DNA of 64,000 bases. It comes from Plasmodium brasilianum (Eukaryota; Apicomplexa; Aconoidasida; Haemosporida; Plasmodiidae). Positions 39,701-51,854 of the stretch are shown here, in pieces (position 1 is the stretch's first letter; each line of letters begins with the position of its first letter). Made by a program: the position numbers and the translations under genes. The notes beneath the pieces are model-generated. The model saw only the letters and a program-made list of their open reading frames with translations. It searched no databases and was not told the origin of the DNA. Where the stretch lies: NCBI RefSeq assembly GCF_023973825.1, contig NC_090125.1, positions 124,001-188,000 of the forward strand. The letters are read 5' to 3'.

Positions 39701-42115
39701 TTTTATTATAATTTATTTATTTCCTTCATATGCATAAGTTAAATTTGTAGATAATTATGTTCCACATAAAATTCATTATGTTTTTTCTATTATATTGCAT
39801 ATACATATATATATAAATTATTTTTTTTTCTTTTTATGAACAAGGATATGTAGACAATTTATTTAATTATTACTTCTGTAGCTACTTTCTGAATATTCCT
39901 TTCTAAATAGTTTTTTATGTACTTTATTTCCATTTATATATTTTGTTTTTTTTATCTAATATATCCTTATACAAATAGAAGCACTGCATATTTAGTTTTT
40001 TCTTTATATTATATTAATATTTTATGTAACATACACCAAATTCAAATTAGAAATATTTTCCACGATATTCTTTTAATTTTTTTTATTCTTTCAGAAGCAT
40101 TCATAATTACATTTTCTAGAAATTCGCCTTATTCTTATTTCATTATTAATTTTTTTTTTTTTTTCCCATATTATAGCTATAATAATTTTTTTCTTTTTTC
40201 TTAGACATATTCCTTCATTTATGTGTGTCTATATTTTTCTATATTTCTTCTTTTTTCCAAACAGTCTCAAAATGATGCTATGCTTTTAAATCCATTTGAT
40301 TTTAATTAAAAGTATAGACTTCATATATTAATAATAGATTACTAAATTATAATATTTTTCTTAAATTATATTTTACATTCTTCTAATTATATGGTTATTA
40401 AAATTCATAAAAATTTATTTCTCAGAAGTAATTTCAGACAAATGAAATTTTCTTATTTATGTAAAAATTAACATATTTTTATTTATGCTTAATTTATTAT
40501 TAATAGGTTAAACAAGGGAAATGTTTGGTGTTTTTCTCAGATGAGGAAGAACAAAAAATTTAGAACATTATAATACTTTATGAATAATAATATGTAAACG
40601 ATAAGTATATATATATTACGTTAAGTTTTTAATATTTTCTAATAATTAAGTTATTCATTTGTGTAATAATTTCATTATATATCTTATTTTGAATTTTCTT
40701 CAGGAATTGTAAATATTTAAAGAAATAATGTAAAAAATAATATTAAAACTTTAATTATAAGTATTATAAATAAACTGAACTCTTTGTGATTAGACTTTTA
40801 TACAGACTCAAATATAGTTTAAAATATTGAAATAACATATGCAAAATGTACAATAATATTATGGAAACATTATGTTTACCAAATTCTATACACAGTTGTG
40901 GCTGAAATTATAATTTTTTGTTAGAAATAAAAGCCTTTAATTTTGTAAAAAAAAAAGATGATAGTTCTTATTAAATAACAGAGATTTTTCTAATTGATTA
41001 TGTATATTTTTCAGATCAATATTAAATGACAACCATGCGAAATTTAAAATTTGTATCAATTATTAAAATAAAAAGAATTGAAATTATACAAAAAAATGTC
41101 ATATGATAGATAAATAAATATTATATATTTTAAAAGAAAAAAAAAGATGGTATATCAAAAATTAATCTATTAATATCTAATTAAGTTTAACTCATTGGTA
41201 TATTCTTTTAATTACACAAAAAATAAACAAAATGTTAGTCTTATTTACACAGTAGATTTCAGTATAATATATATTTAGGTAATTTCTACAAAATCATATT
41301 AATTGTATTATGAAGTAGAATTATAAAATTATTAAACTTTTTAATTCTTTATTTAATTATAATTATTTATGATCCATAATTTAGTAATTAGTTATAAATA
41401 ATCCATAATTAAAATGGTATGTTTCCTTATTATAAACTTTTAATTTCATATTTGTATGATCAAAAAAAACTGTCCGTCAATAATATTTTTAGAATAAATA
41501 TTTTTAGTTTCTTATATCTCATAAAAATTATATTTAAAATTACTACGAAGTAGAATTTTTCAATAAGCAAAAGATTATATGTATATTTATATTGTGTAAT
41601 AATTTCATATCCTTTGATTATACATAAAATAAGAAACATTTATTTTAAATTTAACATAAATGGAACATTTACAAAAATAAATAAAAAAATAATAAATATA
41701 CAATAGAACAATATATAAACGGAAAAATGAAATTCCATAGAACAAATATAAACAATTAGAGTTATAAAAAAACTATGTTAAGTATGTTATTTTATATTAA
41801 TTATATAACACATATATTTTTATTAGACAAATATATATATATATAAATATACATAATAACATATAATATTTTGAATTCCACACAAATATTACGATGAAAT
41901 ATAAATTAAAATCTCTATATCCCTTAAATAAAGAAGTAAAATGAACAATATAAACTTTCTTGTTATATATTAAAAAGAACAGTTAAGAAGACATTCCCTT
42001 ACCATATTACTGTAATTACAATTATGCTTATTAAATATATCATTATTGATATAACATTTATTATTTCATACTATGAGATTTTTTACAGAATGATACATAT
42101 TCCTAGTTATCCATT
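39701..42115. other. intergenic
   Basis: The open frame at 39917-40204 (plus) is hydrophobic low-complexity text antisense to the possible relic and is not called. From about 41.6 kb the right copy of the segmental duplication begins. The shared 3' element is at 41,391. Confidence 0.6.
41391..41440 (-). other. shared 3'-flank element
   Basis: About 0.73 kb beyond the stop at 42116: TATAAATAATCCATAATTAA. Confidence 0.45.
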
Positions 42116-42994
42116 TTATCCATAAATTAACTTAATTTTATTATATTTTTCATTATTTTTAAAAATCTTTGTCATAGCTATTATTAGTATGATAGATAAT
42201 ATAATAACATTCACAGCAAAGGTTAATATATAAGTATAAGATGGTATTTCTGTACCGTTACTTATTATAGAAGCTCCTTCTAGTAAACTTTTAATCTTTT
42301 CCCCTAGAGTATTCATATGTCCTAATCCTAGTAATATGGGATATCCTATTCCTAACAGTAGTAATATAGAAATTATAATAACTGCAAATCCGTAATCTCT
42401 GAATCCTATTTTTTTTAATGATATATCACGAATTCTTCTATTTTTTTCATGAAAATGATCGTAATCTTTTCTTCTAATCCATTTCTTTTCAAAATGGAAA
42501 TGCTTTCCATCAAACATCCCTTTATTATAATCTAAAATTTCTGTAAAATATTGCGCATTATTTAATGAGCTTCTTATTAATTGTTGATTTTTTTTTCTTA
42601 CTACTTTTTTATCATTAAATATATCTCTTCGTTCATTTACCCCATTATTTGAAAACCTTTCTCTTAAACAAATATTGTTTGAATCATTATCTTGTTTATA
42701 TTTTGATAGTGATCGATAATATCTTGTATCTAATTTTTTACCAAGATAAAAGTTATCATCTACGGATTTACTAATTATACTCTAAAAGAATAATGTAAAT
42801 ATTTGCTATATAATAGTAAACAAAGTTTAATGGTAAAAACGAAATTAATAAAAGTTAAATATAAAAAATAACAATAATACAAAAATATATAAATAATTTT
42901 GTCATACCACATCATTGTTTAAGTGGAAAATCAAATTTAAAAATAGAAATACAGAAAGTTTAATAAATTTAATTGAATTAATTTTTTTTTCCAT
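42116..42994 (-). CDS. fam-m type exported two-TM protein
   Basis: Exon 1 at 42908-42994 (29 codons, MEKKINSIKFIKLSVFLFL...), intron 42782-42907 (GTATGA..TTTTAG), exon 2 at 42116-42781; 250 aa. The first ATG in exon 2 is at codon 89, so an ATG-based call (from 42517) misses the export motif and signal exon, although the frame is open throughout. Exon 2 opens SIISKSVDDN. Motif RSLSK is at about residue 52. The fam-m block is YFTEILDYN, FDGKHFHFEKKWIRRKDYD. TM1 (FAVIIISILLLLGIGYPIL) at about 160-180, TM2 at about 213-235, tail NNEKYNKIKLIYG. Counterpart of the 7.0 kb gene, but it keeps the full-length signal exon. Confidence 0.85.
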
Positions 42995-43390
42995 TATATA
43001 GACTTATAATTTTATAAAATATTAAGAAGCTAACAATTATATATTATATTTTTAATTATAATTGACACAATATTTGCGTAAAAATTTATTTTTTTTATTT
43101 CGTAAAAATATAATAAAATGTATATAATTATTATAGAATGTATCACATATAAAAAATAAAATAACAGTAAAAATATGTTATATAATTTTTATCATAACTT
43201 TATATAAAAAAAACTCAATTTAACTAAAATTAAATAATAATATTAATTGATTCATAAATATTTAAAATATATAATTTGTTCATTTAATATAGTGCATTCA
43301 TTAAATAATTTTTATTTAATTTTTTTCAGAATTAATTAGGAAATAAATAAACGTTTTCTTATTATATGTAAATATTGAGTTTATCTTCTG

Positions 43391-43440
43391 TATAGAATGT
43401 AGAGAACATATATATTAAAGATCCCTCTATATATTAATAT
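43391..43440 (-). promoter_or_regulatory. conserved upstream module of the array genes
   Basis: TATAGAATGTAGAGAACATA in plus-strand text, about 400 bp upstream of the start codon at 42994, followed by ATCCCTCTATATATTAATAT. Confidence 0.6.
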
Positions 43441-45775
43441 AACAATTACTAATTTAAGTATACGTTTCTATTAAAATTTCTAATTTTATAAATATCATCT
43501 ATTTGGAAAACTATTTATTTATAATAATATGTTTATTATTATAATATCAGAAGTAATAAAAAAATAAAACATATTATATTATGCTAATTATAAAACATCC
43601 ACTAATTCCTCCGTAGCGACAAGCATTCATTCATTTTGCATAATTTTTTTAATAATTCCTATTTATATGGTACTACCTAATTTATAAAAACCCATGTATT
43701 CTATTATATAATAATGAATACTTTTCTTTTTAGCTTAACATATTAGAGTTATTATATTTTTTGAAGTTTAATTTATGCTATTATATCAAAATGAAAAATC
43801 ATTATATTTATCTACTTAATTTATTAACTATTTTTTTTAATTAATTACATATATTTAGAATAAATATTGACACATTTTAAAAAAAAGAATATTCAAGTTA
43901 AAATTGTTGTACATATACAATATACATTTACATTATTTTCATATTATTTCATATGAATACACTAACATATAATAACAATGTATATATAGTGTATAATATA
44001 TACATGGATAATAAGAAAGAATAACAAGGTAATTTACTAAAATTTATTATTTGACAATTTTTCTGTTGTTATTTTTAGAAAGCACAAGTTATTATGTATT
44101 TTTTCCTTAAAAAATATATTATGTCAGAATCACATTTTAAAGGTTCAATAAAATAAATGGATATAAATACATAAAAAAATATATTTTATTATAAATATTT
44201 TTAAAGAAAATATATCAAACATAAATATTTATATTCCTTATATTCTGTAACCATAGTAATTAAAATTATAAATATATTATACTCACAAAATATAAAAGTA
44301 AACATTTGAAATGCATCATTATTTAATTTTTCTCTTAAAAATCATTACTTTTCCTTGAGAACAATTAAAAAATTAAAAATCAATATAAATATTACTAAAA
44401 TTAACATTATTATATATTTATGTTTTTACAGTATTTATTCATTCGTCTTACCACTTAGGAAGACGCTTATATAGTTATTTTTACTTGATACTATGATTTT
44501 TCCTTTTAACATTTTCATTCACAACTGATATTCCCATATATAATATAAACTACCCATTTTTAAAATTCATAATAATCCGTATATATGTTATAAAATTAAT
44601 TTTGAAAAATAAGTTCGTATAGTAATGTAATTATTCTAAACAAATACTTATAAATACTCTTTTCCGTTTCAGAAATATTCATAATTTATAAATATTTTTT
44701 GAGTTTTGTTTGTTAAAATATTGTATATTTTTTAAACCATTTATATATTTACTAAACTATTAAATGATATACAAATAGATAAATTTTCTTAAAATATATT
44801 TGTTTTTTTCCTTTTTTAATAGGAAAATCATATGTGAATTGCTCTCTTATATATACATTCGTATTAAAGAAATATTGTTATTTTATTCACCCGTAGATAC
44901 AATATTATAATCGGAAAAGCTATCGTCTAAACATATTTTTTATACAAATTTATTGTATTTTTAGTTTATAAGATTCTCAAATCTATAATCGTTTGAAATA
45001 ATTATTATTTTATCATTTAATATTATTGTCTAATATGTATTTAGAATATTTTTACATTTACAACACAAATTCTATGACTTTTTTTTATTTTTTAACTTTT
45101 AAAAATTCTTTATTATTTTTAATATCAAATTATTACACTTATTTAATTAAAACTTCTACAAAAATATAAAATTTTTTTTAATAGAATTAATTAACACTCA
45201 TGTAATCGAAAATAAAAGTAATGTAATTACAAATCACTTACAAAAAATAATTATATGTTTTTAATTTAATTTTATTTAAAAAAAGAGCATTATTAATATA
45301 AATTAATTAGTGTTTTTCAATAAAACCTACCTATATTTTCATACATCTATAAAATAATATTAACTAATTATATAATATATTAATAAACATAAAAAAACGA
45401 CGAAATATAACTAAAAAAACATTAGTAAATTATTATATGAACGTAGAAAACTTATATATTTTTTCATTGCCCCTAATAATAATATATCTTTTTCGATAGA
45501 TATGAATGCATTTGAAATTTTTTGATTATGAAAAAGAAAATGTATATATTCATGTTATATAATCATATTTTTACTACGTTTAATGTATGAACTTAAACTA
45601 TTAATATTGTAAAAAATATAAAATATATATTCTATATTTATAAAATTTCAATATAATATTTATAGAATTAATTTTTGAGATATAGAATTAACACTAAAAT
45701 TAATCACAATAATAAAGTAATAAATCACGGTAATTCTACCTTTAAATGTACATATTTAGAATTACAAAGTTATTA

Positions 45776-45830
45776 ACCTATTTTAAGTACCTGAAATTTA
45801 GTAATGATATCTTATTATATATTTATATTT
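45776..45830 (-). other. shared 3'-flank element
   Basis: About 0.74 kb beyond the stop at 46515. ACCTGAAATTTAGTAATGAT aligns with 10,708 (ACCTAAAAATTAATAAAGAT). Confidence 0.45.
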
Positions 45831-46514
45831 TATATCACTGAAAAAAAAAAAATAAAAGTCCCTTAAATAGGTTTTATCAGGAAATAATTCAATAACATAT
45901 TTCTCATAATACTTATTTTCCATAATAAATATAAAGTTCTTCTTTATATAATATATTTATATATATATATGTACGCCAATACAACAAAATGCATTTAATA
46001 TTATATAAATGAAGACAAAAAAAGACACATATTTTCCAATTTAAATCTTATCAAACTTTTTTCAAAATAAGTCAACAATTATCTATTTTAGACTAGATAA
46101 AATTAAAAAAATATAAAATTGTATTATTTATAGTTAAAATTCAAATCAACACTAGTCACAAAAAGAATTATACAAATTGTCCTACAATATATTAATTATA
46201 ACTCACAAGTACATATTTTTCATTGGAATCTATAGATATAAAAAATATATATACATAAATACAAAATAAAAAATTAAGTTGAAATTATGACTTAAACTAC
46301 AAAGTGAAAAATATTAAAATACTCAAATACAAAAAAAACATAAGAACAACTTTTTTTCACTGGTGCGTATCAATGATATCAGGTACATGTGCGTACATTC
46401 ATAAAATATAAGCAACTATGGTTGTACACATATGAATATCATTTAATATATTATATATATTAGTTCATATTGAAGTTTTCATTACATTAAAGAAAATATT
46501 GCTTATTATTCATT

Positions 46515-47561
46515 TTACCTTTTCCTGAATTTAATTTTTTCATATTTTTTAACTTTTTTATGATAATAAACAAGTCCTGATATAAGAATTATACTTAATA
46601 TGAAAATAGGTACAAAATATATAAGAAATCCCAAGAATCCTGACGCACAATAGTTGCTCAACTTATTCGTAGATGGGTTTACTACCAATGTTTGTGTGAA
46701 CCTTTTTAAAGGTGATTTCATTAACCAGATATGCAAAATTAATAGAGCGGGAGAAGCCTTATCAGTAATTATATTTGAAAGATTTCCAATTCCTTCAAGA
46801 TATGAATATGTTTGAAGCTCACTAACACCTACGGCAGGTGAAATAAGAACTATTACTTTAAGCAAACCATGTGTAAGACCACATCCACAAAAATTATCTA
46901 ATATGAATGATACTGCTAACACAAAAAACAGTAATATTGGTAAGGCTACTCGTAATCCGCATTTCTTAATCATTATTTTTTTGTAAATCTTATCACTAAT
47001 TGTTTTGTTGTTTTTGAGAAAATCTACATAATCAAGTTCTTTGAAGACTTTTTTTTCTAAATGGGAATATTTTTTCGTTTCAAATGTACAAGATTTATTT
47101 TTCACAACTTTTTGATGTCTTCTTTTATTTCCTTGTGAACTCCCATTTAATTGTTTAGTTTTTCCTGAGGAATATTTTTCATTATTAAATATATCATCTA
47201 TATTGTTTACTCGATTTGGTATCTCTTTTTTTAAATACACATTACTTGAATCCTTATCTTGCTTATATATTGCAAGTAAACGGTAATTTTTTGCGTATAA
47301 CCGTCTATGTTGGTTGTAGCATTCAACCAATGATTTACTTTGCCTACTCTGAAAAAATAGAAAAAAATTATTTTTTAATCAAATAAATAAATTCTCAGTA
47401 AAACAAAATACTAACAATAATAAAACTCAAAAAAAATAAATAATACATATATGCTTAGAAGTCATTATCATAACCATATAAATGTAAAAATGACATATCC
47501 AAGTTAAAATTATAAAGGTAGAAATTTTAATATATAAGAATGACGTAAATTTTTGTTCCAT
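46515..47561 (-). CDS. fam-l type exported two-TM protein
   Basis: Exon 1 at 47475-47561 (29 codons, MEQKFTSFLYIKISTFIIL...), intron 47349-47474 (GTTATG..TTCAG), exon 2 at 46515-47348; 306 aa. Exon 2 opens SRQSKSLVECYNQHRR. The export-type motif is RLLAI at about residue 52. The fam-l signature KKYSHLEKKVFKELDYVDF lies at about 122-139, TM1 (VALPILLFFVLAVSFIL) at about 161-180, TM2 at about 267-289, tail YYHKKVKKYEKIKFRKR. Close paralog of the 11.4 kb gene. The segments flanking the TMs are almost unchanged, while the loop between TM1 and TM2 has diverged most. Exported membrane protein by family. Confidence 0.85.
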
Positions 47562-49900
47562 AATATAAGTATTTAATACGCTAATAAACGCAGAAATGAT
47601 ATAATTAGCAACAATATAATATAATTTTAATGGTATAGAACTCTATTATTATTTATTTAATTTTTTTTTTTTTTTGATAAAATTATAAAAAATATTGTAT
47701 AATTACAATTTATATTACAGTGAAAAAGGGAATTATAACTTCAAAAATATAATCTAAAATTGTTATGTTAATATTATTTATAAAAAGGTAACATTACAAA
47801 ATATACTATAAATATAATACATCAATAAATATTCAAAGTACATAAGTTATTTATTAAATACAGTAAATTAATTAAATAATAATGTTTTTAATTTACAAAA
47901 TAAAATAAAAAATTATATATATGTTTTCATAATATGTCCAAGTATGAAATATATAGAAAATATAGAATGTAGAGAACATACATAATACGTTATTCTGTAT
48001 ATTAAGTAAAGTATAACTCATTTAATTGATGTATCCTTATTAATTTGTATATCTTTTTATTTTATATATCAAGGAAAAACTGGTTATTCCCAAAATTTTA
48101 TTAATAAATTTAACAATACAATAATAAATGAAGAAAACAACATTTATTACAACTTTTTCTTTTATTCTCTTCGTCGTATATTTCTTAATTCTTTTATAAA
48201 AATGCGCTTTATATTATGATTTATAATGTATTTATAACATCAAATTTATAGTATATGAACTACTGAAAAAGTACATATTTGGAAGATATATAAGAACTTA
48301 TCATTTACTTCCTTAATATAAATATTGAAGGTTATAGTATTTAATTATATATTATTTATATTATTATGTCTATAAGAAATGTTTATAAATTTATCTACTT
48401 ATTTTATATTACCTTTTTCTTTTTTAATGTTATATATATATTTATAAGATATATAATAAAAAATTGTTAAATATTTATAGAGAAATTTTTTACAAGGTAT
48501 ATTACATAAAAACATTATAGGTAATATAATTTAGTTAATTAATTCGATAGCAAAGTCAATATAATTTTTTTTTATAAATATATGTTTCACATATAATTAA
48601 TTTTTTAAAAAAGTTCTTAGCTCAAAAGATTATATAACATAAAAAGTAATCATATAAATTTTTAAGATTCTAATATAAAAATAATGTTTCAATAATTCTT
48701 AAATCTATAATTTTCTTTCAATAATTTATATTTTAAAAAGGAATTATATACTTATGTATTCATAATTTCATACTTTCGCAAAAAAAAATATCTACTGAAA
48801 AAAACTTTATATCAAATAAGTTATAAAACATATATTTCACATAATAATTTTTTTATAAATATGACTTGTTATATTTACCTTTAAATAAAAAATACATATA
48901 AACATGAGAACAGATATGGTTTTGATTTTAATATATGAAGAACAACGTAATATAATGAAAATAAAACTAATGCATAAAATACGTTTTTAAAAGTTCATTC
49001 AAGTGATCACTTAGAACAATAAAAAAAAAAAAAATTATATAATTTTTAAAAATATGAATTAATTCACTAGGTTAGAAAAGTTATATTAACTCTAATTTTA
49101 TAAATTAATTTACCCGATCACATACTTATCACAACGTAAATACACATGATATATATTGTACGTATAATTTTTTCTTATAAAGCAAATATTTATATTATGA
49201 ATATTGAGAAATATCAATTTTACTTTTATATGCTTAGAAAAATATATATTTATATACAATTCATAGGAGTATTAAATTACTCCAAAAAGTGATTAATTAT
49301 TATGATAGAGCTAATGTATAAACATGCAAAATGTTAAAACTGTTTAATATATTTTTTTCTACTTTTATGTATCCATATATATTTATATAATATTCAGTGC
49401 TCATAAGAAAAAATTTATAATTATGAAACAGTTGTTCTTGCTAAGGATATAATTCCATTAAGTATAAAGAAAAACTTCATTAGATTCATGAAGAATATTA
49501 TTTATAAAAACAATATATGAAATATAAATAGGATATAACTAATTTTCTCAAATACCAACGATATATTTTAAAAAATTTACAAGTACATAAATGGTAATTA
49601 AACTGCAAAATAAAGTAACTATGTTCATTGTAGTTGTACCTTTATTGATAGAGTAAAATATTCTTCTCCGTAATTTATTTCTTAATAAACAATAAATTTT
49701 CTAAAGGATTAAAAAATTAAAAAAGTAACAAAAATATTCCTACAAGGTAAGTAATAAAAATATATTCATACAAGCTAAATACTGTATACTTTTTTTCTGA
49801 GTAGTACTAATATATTTTCGACGTTAATATATAGAACTAAATCCTCTATATAATTATTTTTCAAAAACAAAAATATATTACCTCAAATGACTAACATATA
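47562..49900. other. intergenic, AT-rich
   Basis: Upstream DNA of the 46.5 kb gene. No gene seen. Confidence 0.65.
47948..48005 (-). promoter_or_regulatory. conserved upstream module of the array genes
   Basis: TATAGAATGTAGAGAACATA in plus-strand text (about 47,962), about 400 bp upstream of the start codon at 47561, followed by TTATTCTGTATATTAAG. Identical over 20 bases to the module at 43,391. Confidence 0.6.
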
Positions 49901-49919
49901 ATAAACACTCATTCCTTGA

Positions 49920-50180
49920 TTAATTTTTTTTCTGTAGAATTTGAATTATGTTTGACATTACACTAACCTTTTCATCAATAAGTCGATTCAATATAATCAC
50001 TTTCATTTTCAGAATCATCTTATCCAATTTTAAATAATATATCTTTAATTATATATTATTTGTTTTTTCTCATTTTCTGATAATAATATATCGGTTGCTG
50101 AATCTAAGGTTCCATGTTCACAGTTCTAGTTAACAAAATATTTATCTAGGATACGATTAATGAAAAAAATATATTTTTAT
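49920..50180 (-). pseudogene. possible decayed gene shared by both duplication copies
   Basis: The minus strand has short protein-like runs: NCEHGTLDSATDILLSENEK, then stops and frameshifts, then DDSENESDYIESTY and stop. The matching segment at 14.82-15.05 kb is aligned at DNA level but even more broken. Hydrophilic, acidic text of unknown family. It may be a gene remnant that was already decayed, or dying, when the block duplicated. Confidence 0.35.
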
Positions 50181-50654
50181 TATTTATAATATTATAAATG
50201 TACATATAATGGAAATTTTCTTATAATACATTTAATTTCAGATATCAAAAATTATAAGTTAAATTCTCAGCTATGTTATCATTAGGCCATGCAATATAAA
50301 TTAGAACATCCCTAAATAAAAAATATAATTCTGATTTTTTACTATAATAAAAGATTACATTTTTTCTTTCATATTAGTATTGTTTAATTTTACAATATTT
50401 TTAATTAAAAAAAATAATAACTGTTTATCTACAAGATAGCGATATAAATATATATGTATTTGCATTGTCCTTTTATACTTAAAAACGCATAAAGATATAT
50501 AAATAGAATATAAATATAAAGTATAAAAAACCATATATAATTTTAAATATATTTTTGTAAATATTTTCAACAAATTTATATAAAAAGCAATAAAAAAAAA
50601 AATAATTTTTTGTAAATTCAATAATATTCCTAAACGTTCCAAAAAAAAAAAAGA

Positions 50655-50685
<31 letters not shown>

Positions 50686-51854
50686 TTCGAACAGAACAAT
50701 TCTAAATTTTTATAATCAATAATTTCCATAATAAAATTAAAATAAAATGACTTCTTTAGTTCATAGTGATTTTATTTCAGAATTAGTATAAATATAATAT
50801 ATGCTGTGAAAATTGGTGCATTAGCTTATACAATGTATATAGTTATTAATTTGTTGCTTATCATCCAAAAAATGATCTTTTGGCTATATACAGTTTATAC
50901 CCTCTAAAAATTACGTTATAATTAAAAAATATAAATATTTGTACTACATACAACAGTATTGATAGGAATGAAAGAAAAAAAAAATAAAATAACACAAATT
51001 TTTTATATGACACATGTTTTATTAAAATGTGACATGAACCTACGACATGAAAAGAATTTATACAGTAAAAATATAAAATTTATATTCTAGGATTAAATTA
51101 ACGTACAAATGTTTTTATTTTAAAACGTATTATCCAATTTAACAGTTTTATATAATTGTACCATCTTATTTTAATTGACATATTATTGTTTTTATATAAT
51201 ATAAAATAATGCATTCTTTTTATTATTTCTAAAGTGAAATTTATGAAAATTTAAGAATTAACAAATAATGTAATATATATATACTAAAAAAAAATTTTTA
51301 TATAAGATCCTGATATACGCATTAATATCAATTTCATGGGAACCGGGCACCGACAATTTTACTATATACTTATCTAAAATATAGATAATAATATAAATAC
51401 AATTTAATAATATATGTAAAAAATTTAACATATCCAAATATTTCAATAAAAAAAAACTTTTATTAAGGAATCAAAAAAAAAAAAACATTGCTTAAAACTT
51501 TTTAAATAAATATGCTATTATATAACATATAAAAATTACTATTTGTTTTATATACACATTAAAATATTGCTATTTTTATTGAATCATGTGTAACTATAAC
51601 TTTTGTAGAAATATTCTAATAAGAATAAAAACAATTATATAATCTTGGAATATCTTTTAAATAAAAACGTTTGAATCTTCATGTACTATGCCTCTTTTTC
51701 TATTTTACATAACTCATTTCTTTGCATTCTACTTTTTCTTTCTTCCTTAGATTATAACAAAATTTAAGAAATTTATTTCATAGATATCGTACAACTTCTC
51801 CTGATTATTATTCAAATATATTTTGAATTTGTCTTTATTAATATATAGCATGTA
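50181..51854. other. intergenic downstream of the STP1-type gene
   Basis: The long low-complexity frame at 50355-50729 contains a (TA)n tract (about 50655-50681) and is not a gene. A GC-richer patch occurs at 51,318-51,357. The segmental duplication ends at about 51.2 kb. Confidence 0.6.
50655..50681. repeat. (TA)n microsatellite
   Basis: About 13 TA units, absent from the equivalent place in the left duplication copy near 15.55 kb. Confidence 0.9.

Larger units (their letters stand above)
42995..46514. other. intergenic within duplicated unit
   Basis: No gene seen. Collinear with 7.9-11.4 kb. Contains the upstream module of the 42.1 kb gene and the 3' element of the 46.5 kb gene. Confidence 0.65.
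41590..51200. repeat. segmental duplication, right copy (~9.5 kb)
   Basis: Partner of 6.5-16.06 kb, same orientation, offset 35.10-35.14 kb. Contains the fam-m gene at 42.1 kb, the fam-l gene at 46.5 kb and the decayed element near 50 kb. Its right end lies only about 0.65 kb from the stop codon of the STP1-type gene, whereas the left copy is followed by unrelated spacer. Confidence 0.75.

Noticed and set aside
39917..40204. 95-codon plus-strand ORF
   Set aside because: Phe/Ile/Tyr-rich AT-noise with a poly-T run, no signal or family pattern.
50355..50729. 124-codon minus-strand ORF
   Set aside because: Crosses a (TA)n microsatellite and poly-A; not conserved in the left duplication copy.
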